A stretch of DNA of 64,000 nt. It comes from Nocardiopsis alba DSM 43377. Its GTDB lineage: Bacteria; Actinomycetota; Actinomycetes; Streptosporangiales; Streptosporangiaceae. The DNA lies in the NCBI RefSeq assembly GCF_000341225.1, contig NZ_ANAC01000006.1, positions 1-64,000 of the forward strand, in the 5' to 3' direction. Of this stretch, positions 9,470-17,020 are shown in pieces. How positions within the stretch are numbered: position 1 is the first letter of the stretch; each line of letters starts with the position of its first letter. Position numbers and translations under genes: made by a program. The notes beneath the pieces are model-generated. The model had not been told where the DNA came from. It was given only the letters and a program-made list of their open reading frames with translations, and did not search any database.

Positions 9470-10930
9470 GTGGTTGACCAGAAGACACCCGCCAAGGGGG
9501 ACACGGTCGCGCCCACACTCGGTCGGCGTCTGAGCAGACGCAAGCCGGTCGAGAAGCTGGTGGCCGAGACCGAGAGCGACAGCGGTCTACGCCGCACCAT
9601 GGGATTCTGGCAACTGTCGATGATCGGTATCGGCGCCACCCTGGGCACCGGTGTCTTCGTGGTCCTGGGCGAGGCCGTGCCCATCGCCGGCCCCGCCGTC
9701 ATCGTGGCGTTCGTCCTGGCCGGCATCACCGCCCTGTTCTCCGCGCTGGCCTACGCCGAGATGGCCGGGATGATCCCCGCCTCCGGTTCGGCCTACTCCT
9801 ACTCCTACGCCACCATGGGCGAGTTCATGGCCTGGGTGTGCGGATGGTGTCTGATGCTCACCTACGGCGTCTCCATCGCCGCGGTCGGCGTCGGCTGGGG
9901 GCAGTACATCAACGAGCTACTCCACCTGACCACCGGACTGGCGCTTCCCCCCGCGCTGTTGGCCGGCCCCTTGGAAGGCGGCGTGGTCAACGTGCCCGCC
10001 GCGGTCGTCATCCTCCTGTCGATGTTCGCCCTGCTCGCCGGGGTGCGCGAGAGCACCCGGGTCAACGCCGTCATGGTCGCGATCAAGGTCCTCATCCTGG
10101 TCATGTTCGTGGCCATCGCGATCACCGCCGTCCAGCGGGGCAACTTCGCGCCCTTCATGCCGATGGGCATGGCCGGCGTCTCCGCGGCCGGAGCCACCCT
10201 GTTCTTCTCCTACATCGGTTTCGACTCGGCCTCCACCGCCAGCGAGGAGGCCAAGAACCCGCAGCGCGACCTTCCGCGCGCGATCATGTTCTCCATGATC
10301 CTGGTGACGGCGATCTACTGCCTGGTGGCCTTCAGCGCCGTGGGCGCCCTCAACTGGAACGACTTCGCGGACGGCGAGACCACGCTGGCCGGGATCCTGA
10401 CCATGGTCACCGGAACCCCGATCTGGGCGGTCGTCTTCGCCGCCGGCGCCGTCCTGGCGCTGGCCAGCGTGGTTCTGGTCGTCCTCTACAGCCAGACCCG
10501 CATCCTCTACGCGATGTCGCGCGACGGCCTCATCCCGAAGGCCTTCTCCAAGGTCGACGCCAAGGGCACCCCGCGCGCCAACACCGTCATCACCTCGGTG
10601 TTCATCGCCGCCCTGGCCGCCTTCATCCCGCTCGGCCCGCTCGCCGACGCCACCGCGATCGGCACGCTGTTCGCCTTCGCCCTGGTCAACGTCGCCGTCC
10701 TGGTGCTGCGCAGGACCCGCTCCGACCTCGAGCGCTCCTTCCGTATGCCGGGCGCCCCGGTCACCCCGGTCCTGGGCGTGCTCTCCTGCGCCTACCTGAT
10801 GTTCAGCATGTCGCTGAGCGTGTGGATCGCCTTCGGCGCCTGGCTCGTGGTCGGCCTGATCATCTACTTCGGCTACAGCATGCGCCGTTCGGCGCTGGAG
10901 GACGAGCCCGAGGTGGACGTCCGCGTCTGA
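9470..10930 (+). CDS. APC-superfamily amino acid permease
   Basis: A 486-residue inner-membrane transporter with about 12-13 hydrophobic segments, of the basic amino-acid/polyamine-like APC group. The N-terminal cytoplasmic tail (about 45 polar residues) precedes the first helix with GIGATLGTGVFV, the unwound TM1 substrate-binding motif, and TM2 with AEMAGMIPASGSAYSYSY. The GTG at 9470 has GAGGAG 9 nt upstream, better than an in-frame GTG at 9437. It is monocistronic between strong terminators (9121 and 10951). Likely substrate is a cationic or neutral amino acid, but the sequence alone does not decide. Confidence 0.88.
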   Translation: MVDQKTPAKGDTVAPTLGRRLSRRKPVEKLVAETESDSGLRRTMGFWQLSMIGIGATLGTGVFVVLGEAVPIAGPAVIVAFVLAGITALFSALAYAEMAGMIPASGSAYSYSYATMGEFMAWVCGWCLMLTYGVSIAAVGVGWGQYINELLHLTTGLALPPALLAGPLEGGVVNVPAAVVILLSMFALLAGVRESTRVNAVMVAIKVLILVMFVAIAITAVQRGNFAPFMPMGMAGVSAAGATLFFSYIGFDSASTASEEAKNPQRDLPRAIMFSMILVTAIYCLVAFSAVGALNWNDFADGETTLAGILTMVTGTPIWAVVFAAGAVLALASVVLVVLYSQTRILYAMSRDGLIPKAFSKVDAKGTPRANTVITSVFIAALAAFIPLGPLADATAIGTLFAFALVNVAVLVLRRTRSDLERSFRMPGAPVTPVLGVLSCAYLMFSMSLSVWIAFGAWLVVGLIIYFGYSMRRSALEDEPEVDVRV

Positions 10931-10950
10931 CGCGGACCGCTCGAACGGGT

Positions 10951-10989
10951 ACGGGGCGGCGGGGAGAGGAGATCTCCCCGCCGCCCCGT
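10951..10989. terminator. 17-bp bidirectional terminator between convergent genes
   Basis: The arms 10951-10967 and 10973-10989 are exact complements around the loop GGAGA. The hairpin lies between the stops of the permease (10930, plus) and the monooxygenase (10991, minus) and can serve both. Confidence 0.85.
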
Positions 10990-10990
10990 C

Positions 10991-12199
10991 TCATGTGGCC
11001 ACGGGCGCGTCGAAGTCGACCCTGTGGTCGAAGACCGGGGAGTGGCCGCCGGCCCCGGCCGCCCGGCGGAACACCAGGGGCAGCAGCAACCGGTCGCGGA
11101 GGAAGACCCCCACGGGATGGGTGACGAGCTTCAGGTCGCCCCTCCGGGTGCCCTCCTCGATGATCGCCTCCACCCGCCCCCGGCGGATCCGCTCGTAGGC
11201 GGCCAGACCGCGCTCCGGGGTGTCGGAGTCCCGCAGGCACATGGCCAGGACCAGCGCGTCCTCCATCGCCATCGACGCCCCCTGGCCGCTGGAGTTGGGC
11301 AGCGCGTGGGCGGCGTCGCCCAGGAGCGCGACCCGGCCTCGGCGCCAGTGCGGCAGGGTGGGGATGGTGTACACACCGCGCGGTCGGAACAGGCGCGGTT
11401 CGGAGGCCCGCAGCACGGTGTCGAGGTCGCCGGTCCGGTCGATCGCCAGGTCGAGGGCGAAACGTTTCCACTCCGAGTCCGGGCGTGCGGCGATCTCCTC
11501 CCGGGTGAGCTCGGGATGCGGAACGTTGACGAACCAGTAGGCGTCCCCGTCCGGCGCGGTCTGGTAGCCGGCGAAGGCGCGACGTCCCCAGATCAGCCGG
11601 GAGGTGTCCTCCGGGGTGGGCGGGGCGCCCGCGTTCGGGGTCCGTCCGCCCAGGTCGAGGAGGCCGGTGTAGGTCGGCGCGGGGGCGTCGGGGAACAGGG
11701 ATCGGCGCACGACGGAGTGGATCCCGTCGGCCCCGACGAGGACGTCGCCCCTCTCGACGGACCCGTCGGCGAACTCCGCGATCACCTCGGTCCCGGTGTC
11801 GGTGTGGCGGACCAGGCGGCGACCGTACTCGACGGTGGTGCCCAGGTCGGCGGCGGTCTCGGCCAGGACCGTCTGGAGCACGCCCCGTCGTGCGCTCACA
11901 CTGCGCAGTTCCGGTTCGAGTTCGGTGGATCCGTCGGACAGGCGTCCCATGATCCGTCCCCGGCCGTCGCGGAACTCGATCCTGGAGGAGGGCAGGGTCC
12001 CGGGCGCCTCCAGGACCGGGCGCAGCAGATCGAGTGAGCGCAGCACCGCCAGGCCGTTGGGGGCCAGCCCGAGGTGGGCGCCGAGGTTCGTGCCGGGGCC
12101 GTCGTGGGCCTCGAAGACGGTGGCGTCGATCCCCGCGCGGCGCAGGGCGGTCGCCGCCACCGGGCCGCCGATTCCGGAGCCGATGATCAGAACACGCAT
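10991..12199 (-). CDS. FAD-dependent aromatic-ring monooxygenase (PHBH family)
   Basis: A 402-residue flavoprotein of the p-hydroxybenzoate hydroxylase-like class, which hydroxylates small aromatic or polyketide substrates with NAD(P)H and O2. It begins with the Rossmann motif MRVLIIGSGIGGPVAA (GxGxxG). Further on are DVLVGADGIHSVVR (the DG motif) and GRVALLGDAAHALPNSSGQG (GD motif binding the FAD ribityl chain). The ATG at 12199 has GAGGTGG 5 nt upstream. It is divergently paired with a MarR-type gene across a short operator-like intergenic region, so it is probably controlled by that regulator. Substrate unknown. Confidence 0.9.
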   Translation of the reverse strand: MRVLIIGSGIGGPVAATALRRAGIDATVFEAHDGPGTNLGAHLGLAPNGLAVLRSLDLLRPVLEAPGTLPSSRIEFRDGRGRIMGRLSDGSTELEPELRSVSARRGVLQTVLAETAADLGTTVEYGRRLVRHTDTGTEVIAEFADGSVERGDVLVGADGIHSVVRRSLFPDAPAPTYTGLLDLGGRTPNAGAPPTPEDTSRLIWGRRAFAGYQTAPDGDAYWFVNVPHPELTREEIAARPDSEWKRFALDLAIDRTGDLDTVLRASEPRLFRPRGVYTIPTLPHWRRGRVALLGDAAHALPNSSGQGASMAMEDALVLAMCLRDSDTPERGLAAYERIRRGRVEAIIEEGTRRGDLKLVTHPVGVFLRDRLLLPLVFRRAAGAGGHSPVFDHRVDFDAPVAT

Positions 12200-12234
12200 G
12201 AGAACCACCTCGGGTAGTCTGGTGTCGCCCAGTT

Positions 12235-12256
12235 ATTTCTTTCGCTCGAACGAAAT
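12235..12256. promoter_or_regulatory. MarR-type operator palindrome
   Basis: ATTTCTTTCG (12235-12244), a 2-nt spacer CT and CGAACGAAAT (12247-12256) form a 22-bp palindrome with one mismatch. It lies in the 78-bp region between the divergent monooxygenase and MarR genes, where an autoregulator would repress both. Confidence 0.65.
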
Positions 12257-12277
12257 ATTAAGAAGGAGTGGCGATCG

Positions 12278-12793
12278 ATGTCAACACCCGACGAGGAGAA
12301 CGTCGAACACGAGCGCCTCGAGCGGGCGCGGGCCCGGGTCTCGGAGGCCGGGCGGCACCAGAGCAACGCGGCCGTCATGTTCCACACCGCGCTGGGCGAT
12401 CGGCTCGGTATCGGCGTGACCGACTGGAAGATCCTCGGTCTGTTGGAGGAGAACGGCCCGCTCGCCGCGGGAGAGCTCGTGCGACTGTGCGGTCTGGCCC
12501 CCGCCTCGGTGACCGGGGTCGCCGACCGCCTCGAACGGCGCGGCTACGTCCGTCGACGCAAGGACGAACGGGACGGCCGGCGGGTCCTGGTCGAGCTCGG
12601 CCCCGACCTCCCCGGCGACGTCCAACGGCTGTTCGCCGGCTTCCTCCGGCGCCTCGACGGACTCCTGGAGCGCTACGACGCGCGTGAGCTGGAGGCCTTC
12701 GCCGACCTCCTCGAAGAGGTCGCCCGGATCCAGACCGAATCCGCCGCCGAACTGACCGAGGAGGGGGAGCAGGGGGCAGGGGCGCGACGGTGA
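12278..12793 (+). CDS. MarR family transcriptional regulator
   Basis: A 171-residue winged-helix repressor. Residues about 45-110 form the MarR core: LGVTDWKILGLLEENGPLAA-like helix, then LAPASVTGVADRLERRGYV (recognition helix) and the wing RRKDERDGRRVLVEL. The ATG at 12278 has AAGGAG upstream. The long C-terminal helix with Glu-rich tail is typical dimerisation sequence. It is divergent from the FAD monooxygenase and shares with it the palindrome at 12235-12256, suggesting ligand-responsive control of that enzyme. A hairpin follows at 12799. Confidence 0.9.
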   Translation: MSTPDEENVEHERLERARARVSEAGRHQSNAAVMFHTALGDRLGIGVTDWKILGLLEENGPLAAGELVRLCGLAPASVTGVADRLERRGYVRRRKDERDGRRVLVELGPDLPGDVQRLFAGFLRRLDGLLERYDARELEAFADLLEEVARIQTESAAELTEEGEQGAGARR

Positions 12794-12798
12794 ACGGG

Positions 12799-12828
12799 CG
12801 GGGGCGGGAATCCTCCGGAGCGCCCCCG
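12799..12828 (+). terminator. terminator of the MarR gene
   Basis: CGGGGGCG at 12799-12806 and CGCCCCCG at 12821-12828 pair across a 14-nt loop and are followed by TGTTCTCC, 6 nt past the stop codon. Confidence 0.55.
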
Positions 12829-13018
12829 TGTTCTCCTCCAGGACGGTAACCGGCGTGGACGTGCGTCACCGCGCAACGAACCGGCGTCGGAGCGCGCGAA
12901 CTCGCAACAGGTCGATGCTCCGGCACACGCTTCCGACGCCCCCGTCCACCTAGAGTGGGAGCGGCCTTCGGGAACGTCCTCGAACGGTCCCATCAGCGAC
13001 GATACGGAGGAAAGAGCG

Positions 13019-13816
13019 ATGCCCGCACCACTGCGCGTGGCCCTGGACCAGGGCACCGGACGTAGCGGCGACACCGCCTCCTCCCTGAGCCGTCTCGCCG
13101 ATCGGGCCCGCGAGGCCGCGGCCGAGGGCGCCGCCCTCCTCGTCGGTCCCGAGATGTCGCTGTCCGGCTACAACATCGGCCCCCGGGTGCGGGAACTGGC
13201 CGAGCCGGCCGACGGCCCTCTCTTCGAGGAGGTCGCCCGCATCGCCGCCGACACCGGCGTGGCGATCGTCTACGGCTTCCCCGAACTCGCCGACGGGAAC
13301 GTGTACAACGCGGTACGGCTCGTGGACGCCACGGGGGCCTCCCTCGCGCTCTACCGCAAGACCCACCTGTTCGGCGACCTGGACCGGAGCCTGTTCTCCC
13401 CGGGGACGGAGCCGATCGTCCAGGCCGACCTGGGCGGACACCGTATCGGCCTCCTCGTCTGCTACGACGTGGAGTTCCCCGAGATGGTGCGGGCGCACGC
13501 CCTGGCCGGTACCACCCTCCTGGTCGTGCCCACCGGCCTGATGGCGCCCACCACCTCGGTGGCCACCCTCCTCGTGCCCGCCCGGGCCATGGAGAACCAG
13601 ATCCACCTGGCCTACGTGAACCGCTGCGACACCGAGGGCGACCTCGACTACGTCGGGCTGAGCGCCCTGGTCGGCCCCGACGGCGGCGAACTGCTGCGCG
13701 CAGGCCCCGACGAGGAACTGCTGTTCGGCGACGTCGATCCGGCCGCCGTCGCGGAGGTCCGGGCCGAACAGTCCTACACGGACGATCGTCGAGCGGACCT
13801 GTACGGCCACCGCTGA
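13019..13816 (+). CDS. carbon-nitrogen hydrolase (nitrilase superfamily amidase)
   Basis: A 265-residue cytosolic amidase/nitrilase-fold enzyme. The Glu-Lys-Cys catalytic triad is complete: Glu45 in GPEMSLSGY, Lys114 in YRKTHLFGD and Cys148 in LLVCYDVEFPE. Length and motifs favour an amidase over a true nitrilase. A good AGGAAAGAGCG site precedes the ATG. The stop lies 65 nt before a flavin amino-acid monooxygenase gene that would produce an amide. I therefore infer that this enzyme hydrolyses that aryl-acetamide to the acid and ammonia. Alternative substrates (omega-amides, carbamoyl compounds) cannot be excluded. Confidence 0.87.
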   Translation: MPAPLRVALDQGTGRSGDTASSLSRLADRAREAAAEGAALLVGPEMSLSGYNIGPRVRELAEPADGPLFEEVARIAADTGVAIVYGFPELADGNVYNAVRLVDATGASLALYRKTHLFGDLDRSLFSPGTEPIVQADLGGHRIGLLVCYDVEFPEMVRAHALAGTTLLVVPTGLMAPTTSVATLLVPARAMENQIHLAYVNRCDTEGDLDYVGLSALVGPDGGELLRAGPDEELLFGDVDPAAVAEVRAEQSYTDDRRADLYGHR

Positions 13817-13878
13817 CCGATCACCGCCACACCCACCACCGCCACACCCACGATCCAGCCCCAGTGAAGGAGGGCCCC

Positions 13879-15588
13879 ATGACGTCTGCCGTGCCCACGG
13901 CCGCCGGAACCGCTTCCCAGGGTGAACCTCCCCTGAACATGTGCGGGCCGGACTTCCCGTTCGCCTACGACTCCTACCTGGCGCACCCCGCCGGGCTGGG
14001 CCAGGTGCCCGCCGAACACCACGGCACCGAGGTCGCGGTGATCGGCGGTGGCCTGTCCGGCATCGTCACCGCCTACGAGCTCATGAAGATGGGCCTGAAG
14101 CCGGTCGTGTACGAGGCCGACCGGATCGGCGGACGTCTGCGCACCGAGCGGATGAAGGGCTGCCCCGACGACGTCGTCGCCGAGATGGGCGCCATGCGCT
14201 TCCCGCCGTCCTCCACCGCCTTCTGGCACTACGTGGACCGGGTCGGCCTGCGCACCACGCCCTTCCCCAACCCGCTGGCCTCCTCGACCCCGAGCACCGT
14301 CGTCGACCTCAAGGGCGAGTCGCACTACGCCACGGAACTCGACGACCTTCCCGAGGTCTACCGCGAGGTCGCGCGGGCCTGGGACCGGACCCTGGAGAGC
14401 GTCGAGCACACCCGCATGCAGCGGGCCATCCGCGAACGCGACGTCGCCACTCAGAAGGAGATCTGGAACCGCCTGGTCGAAAGGCTCGACAACCAGACCT
14501 TCTACGGCTTCCTGTGCGACTCCCCGGCCTTCTCCTCCTTCCGTCACCGGGAGATCTTCGGCCAGGTGGGCTTCGGCACCGGCGGCTGGGACACCGACTT
14601 CCCCAACTCCATCCTGGAGATCCTGCGGGTCACCTACACCGGCGCGGACGACGACCACATGGGCATCGTCGGCGGCGTCGACCGGCTCCCACTGCGTCTG
14701 TGGGAGGACGCCCCGGACAAGCTCGTGTACTGGGCGCAGGGCACCTCCCTCGCCTCGCTGCACGACGGCGAGCCGCGTCCGGCCGTGACCGCGCTGCGGC
14801 GCACCGCGGCCAAGGGGCGTCCCGAGGGCAACATCACGGTCACCGACGCCTCCGGCTCCACCCGGACCTTCCCGACCGCGGTCTTCACCGGCCAGGCCTG
14901 GATGCTGCTGTCCAAGATCGACTGCGACGACGACCTGCTGCCCATCGACCACTGGACCGCGATCGAGCGCACCCACTACATGGAGTCCTCGAAGCTCTTC
15001 GTTCCGGTGGACCGCGCCTTCTGGCGGGACAAGGACCCCGAGACCGGCCGTGACGTCATGAGCATGACGCTCACCGACCGTATGACCCGCGGCACCTACC
15101 TGCTGGAGGGGGAGGACCCGGACGCGCCCGCCGCGATCTGCATGTCCTACACCTGGTGCGACGACTCGCTCAAGTGGCTGCCGCTGTCGGCCGGCGAGCG
15201 GCTGGAGGTCATGCTGGCCTCGCTGGGCAAGATCTACCCGGGCGTGGACATCCGTTCGCACATCACCGGCGACCCGGTCACGATCTCCTGGGAGGACGAG
15301 CCCTACTTCATGGGCGCGTTCAAGGCCAACCTGCCCGGCCACTACCGGTACCAGCGCCGCCTGTTCACCCACTTCCGCCAGGACGACCTGGAGGAGCGTC
15401 ACCGCGGCCTGTTCCTGGCGGGCGACGACATCTCCTGGACCGCCGGCTGGGCCGAGGGCGCGGTGCAGACCGCGCTGAACGCGGTGTGGGGCGTCATGCA
15501 CCACTTCGGTGGCGAGACGGACGCGACCAACCCCGGCCCGGGCGACCTGTTCGACGAGATGGCCCCGGTCGCCCTCCCCGAGGACTGA
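13879..15588 (+). CDS. FAD-dependent aromatic amino acid 2-monooxygenase (TMO/PAO-like)
   Basis: A flavoprotein of about 570 residues from the monoamine-oxidase fold, closest in motif pattern to tryptophan and phenylalanine 2-monooxygenases, which turn the amino acid into the arylacetamide plus CO2 and water. The dinucleotide motif VAVIGGGLSGIVTAYEL is near residue 55, followed by EADRIGGRLRTE and AEMGAMRFPPSSTAFW, a family signature. The C-terminus has FLAGDDISWTAGWAEGAVQ, the FAD-closing motif. The start is the ATG after AAGGAGGGCCCC. It is the second gene of a two-gene operon with the amidase; a strong terminator follows. Plain L-amino-acid oxidase activity is the main alternative. Confidence 0.85.
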   Translation: MTSAVPTAAGTASQGEPPLNMCGPDFPFAYDSYLAHPAGLGQVPAEHHGTEVAVIGGGLSGIVTAYELMKMGLKPVVYEADRIGGRLRTERMKGCPDDVVAEMGAMRFPPSSTAFWHYVDRVGLRTTPFPNPLASSTPSTVVDLKGESHYATELDDLPEVYREVARAWDRTLESVEHTRMQRAIRERDVATQKEIWNRLVERLDNQTFYGFLCDSPAFSSFRHREIFGQVGFGTGGWDTDFPNSILEILRVTYTGADDDHMGIVGGVDRLPLRLWEDAPDKLVYWAQGTSLASLHDGEPRPAVTALRRTAAKGRPEGNITVTDASGSTRTFPTAVFTGQAWMLLSKIDCDDDLLPIDHWTAIERTHYMESSKLFVPVDRAFWRDKDPETGRDVMSMTLTDRMTRGTYLLEGEDPDAPAAICMSYTWCDDSLKWLPLSAGERLEVMLASLGKIYPGVDIRSHITGDPVTISWEDEPYFMGAFKANLPGHYRYQRRLFTHFRQDDLEERHRGLFLAGDDISWTAGWAEGAVQTALNAVWGVMHHFGGETDATNPGPGDLFDEMAPVALPED

Positions 15589-15617
15589 TCCGAGAGCGCG
15601 CGCTCCCTCGCGTATCC

Positions 15618-15651
15618 GGCCCCGGCCCGCGTTCCGACGTGGGCCGGGGCC
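15618..15651 (+). terminator. 14-bp hairpin terminator of the amidase-monooxygenase operon
   Basis: GGCCCCGGCCCGCG (15618-15631) pairs with CGTGGGCCGGGGCC (15638-15651), with one wobble, around TTCCGA. CTTCTC follows. It lies 30 nt past the stop. Confidence 0.8.
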
Positions 15652-15806
15652 CTTCTCACGCGGGGAAGGGTCCTTCGGTCCGGGCCCCGTGCGGGGTGGC
15701 CGCTTTCGGCCCGCGGGTGCGCGTGTTCCGTCGGTCCCCGCGGGTATCGATCCGGTACCCCTCCCGGTTCCCGCTCCGGGCCCGGACCTCCCGACGGGAT
15801 TCCCCC

Positions 15807-16388
15807 ATGCGTACCCCCGCGCGCGACCCCCTCCGCAGCGTCCACTGGTCACCGGTGACGGCCATGTCCGCGCCCATCGTTCTCTTCGCCTGTTTCGTAC
15901 TGCTCATCGAGACCGGTGAGGCGGCGTGGGAGATCTCCCCGTGGTTCGGCGTCGGGGGCCATGTGATCGTCTTTCTCCTCTTGTGGGCCTGGTGCGCGAG
16001 CGCCTTCGGCTACGTGACCCTGATGCGGGAGGACGGGCTCCTCACAGGGGGGTTCCGGACCGTCACCCGGGTCCGGTGGGTCGATGTCGAGAGTGTGCGG
16101 GTCACCGAGGACGCCCGGATCGAGATCCGCACGAGGGGCGAGGGGCTCGTGGTGGTCCGGACCTACCGGCGTTCCCGACCCACCATGTTCCTCGGCACCG
16201 GCCCGGCCGAACGGCCGGCGGAGCGGATCTCCGCGCGGGTGGAGGAGCTCCGGGCGGATCGGGTGTGGCACGACGACGGCCTGTCCCGGGCGCGCCGCTC
16301 CTGGTCCCCGATACCCGTGCTGGTGGCACCCATGGCCTTCGGCCTCACCTGGGCGGGGGCGTTCCTGGCCGCCCACTGGTACCTCTAG
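15807..16388 (+). CDS. membrane protein with PH-like domain, function unknown
   Basis: A 193-residue protein I cannot assign to a pathway. Two hydrophobic segments (about residues 20-40 and 50-70) are followed by a hydrophilic stretch beginning VTLMREDGLLTGGFRTV. That stretch resembles the short PH-like (bPH) domains seen in small actinobacterial membrane proteins. A last hydrophobic segment closes the C-terminus (about 172-192). The ATG at 15807 was chosen for its GGGA site; an in-frame ATG at 15864 would start closer to the first helix. It lies between a terminator and a convergent Lrp gene. Confidence 0.6.
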   Translation: MRTPARDPLRSVHWSPVTAMSAPIVLFACFVLLIETGEAAWEISPWFGVGGHVIVFLLLWAWCASAFGYVTLMREDGLLTGGFRTVTRVRWVDVESVRVTEDARIEIRTRGEGLVVVRTYRRSRPTMFLGTGPAERPAERISARVEELRADRVWHDDGLSRARRSWSPIPVLVAPMAFGLTWAGAFLAAHWYL

Positions 16389-16409
16389 CCGTCGCCGCCC
16401 TCGGCGGTC

Positions 16410-16874
16410 CTAGGAGAGGTCGGCGGAGCCGGCGAGGACGGGGCGATCGATCAGTCGGGACAGCACCAGGGTGCTCTTGGTGCGCACCACGAAGGGCTCG
16501 GCGCCGATGCGCTCGATGACCTCCTCCAGGTGGCGTGTGTCGCGGGCGCGGACCTGCACCACGGCGTCGGCGTCCCCGGTGACGGTGCAGGCCGAGGTGA
16601 CCTCGGCGTAGCCGGCCAGTCCGGTGCGGATCTCCCCGGGGGAGGTGCGGGCCCGGCAGTAGAGTTCGATGAAGGCCTCGGTGGTCCATCCGATCGCCTC
16701 GGGTTCGACCACGACGGTGAAGCCGCGCACGGCGCCGGATTCGACCAGCCGATCCACACGGCGTTTGACCGCCGAGGGGCTGAGACCGACCTCGCCCCCG
16801 ATCTCGGCGAAGCTCATCCTCGCGTCCGCGCCGAGTATCGCGATGATCCGCTCATCGACACGATCCAGCCGCAT
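16410..16874 (-). CDS. Lrp/AsnC family transcriptional regulator
   Basis: A 154-residue DNA-binding protein. The N-terminal helix-turn-helix (residues 1-55) reads LDRVDERIIAILGADARMSF then LSPSAVKRRVDRLVESG. The C-terminal RAM domain, which binds amino acids and builds octamers, includes TVTGDADAVVQVRA. The ATG at 16874 gives the standard family length. It is divergent from a secreted peptidase gene across 146 bp and convergent with the small membrane protein. Targets may include the upstream peptidase or amino-acid catabolism genes, but that is inference from position only. Confidence 0.9.
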   Translation of the reverse strand: MRLDRVDERIIAILGADARMSFAEIGGEVGLSPSAVKRRVDRLVESGAVRGFTVVVEPEAIGWTTEAFIELYCRARTSPGEIRTGLAGYAEVTSACTVTGDADAVVQVRARDTRHLEEVIERIGAEPFVVRTKSTLVLSRLIDRPVLAGSADLS

Positions 16875-17020
16875 TGCGCCCCTTTTGTCCACGTCTGATC
16901 TGACCAGGGCACATGTTACCGCCGAAGACCCCGAACGGGGCCCGTGTCGTTTCCTCTCGTCACGCTCCGTGATGGAAAGAATGCAGTGGACGATTCGACC
17001 GGAACGCGGAGGATGGACCA

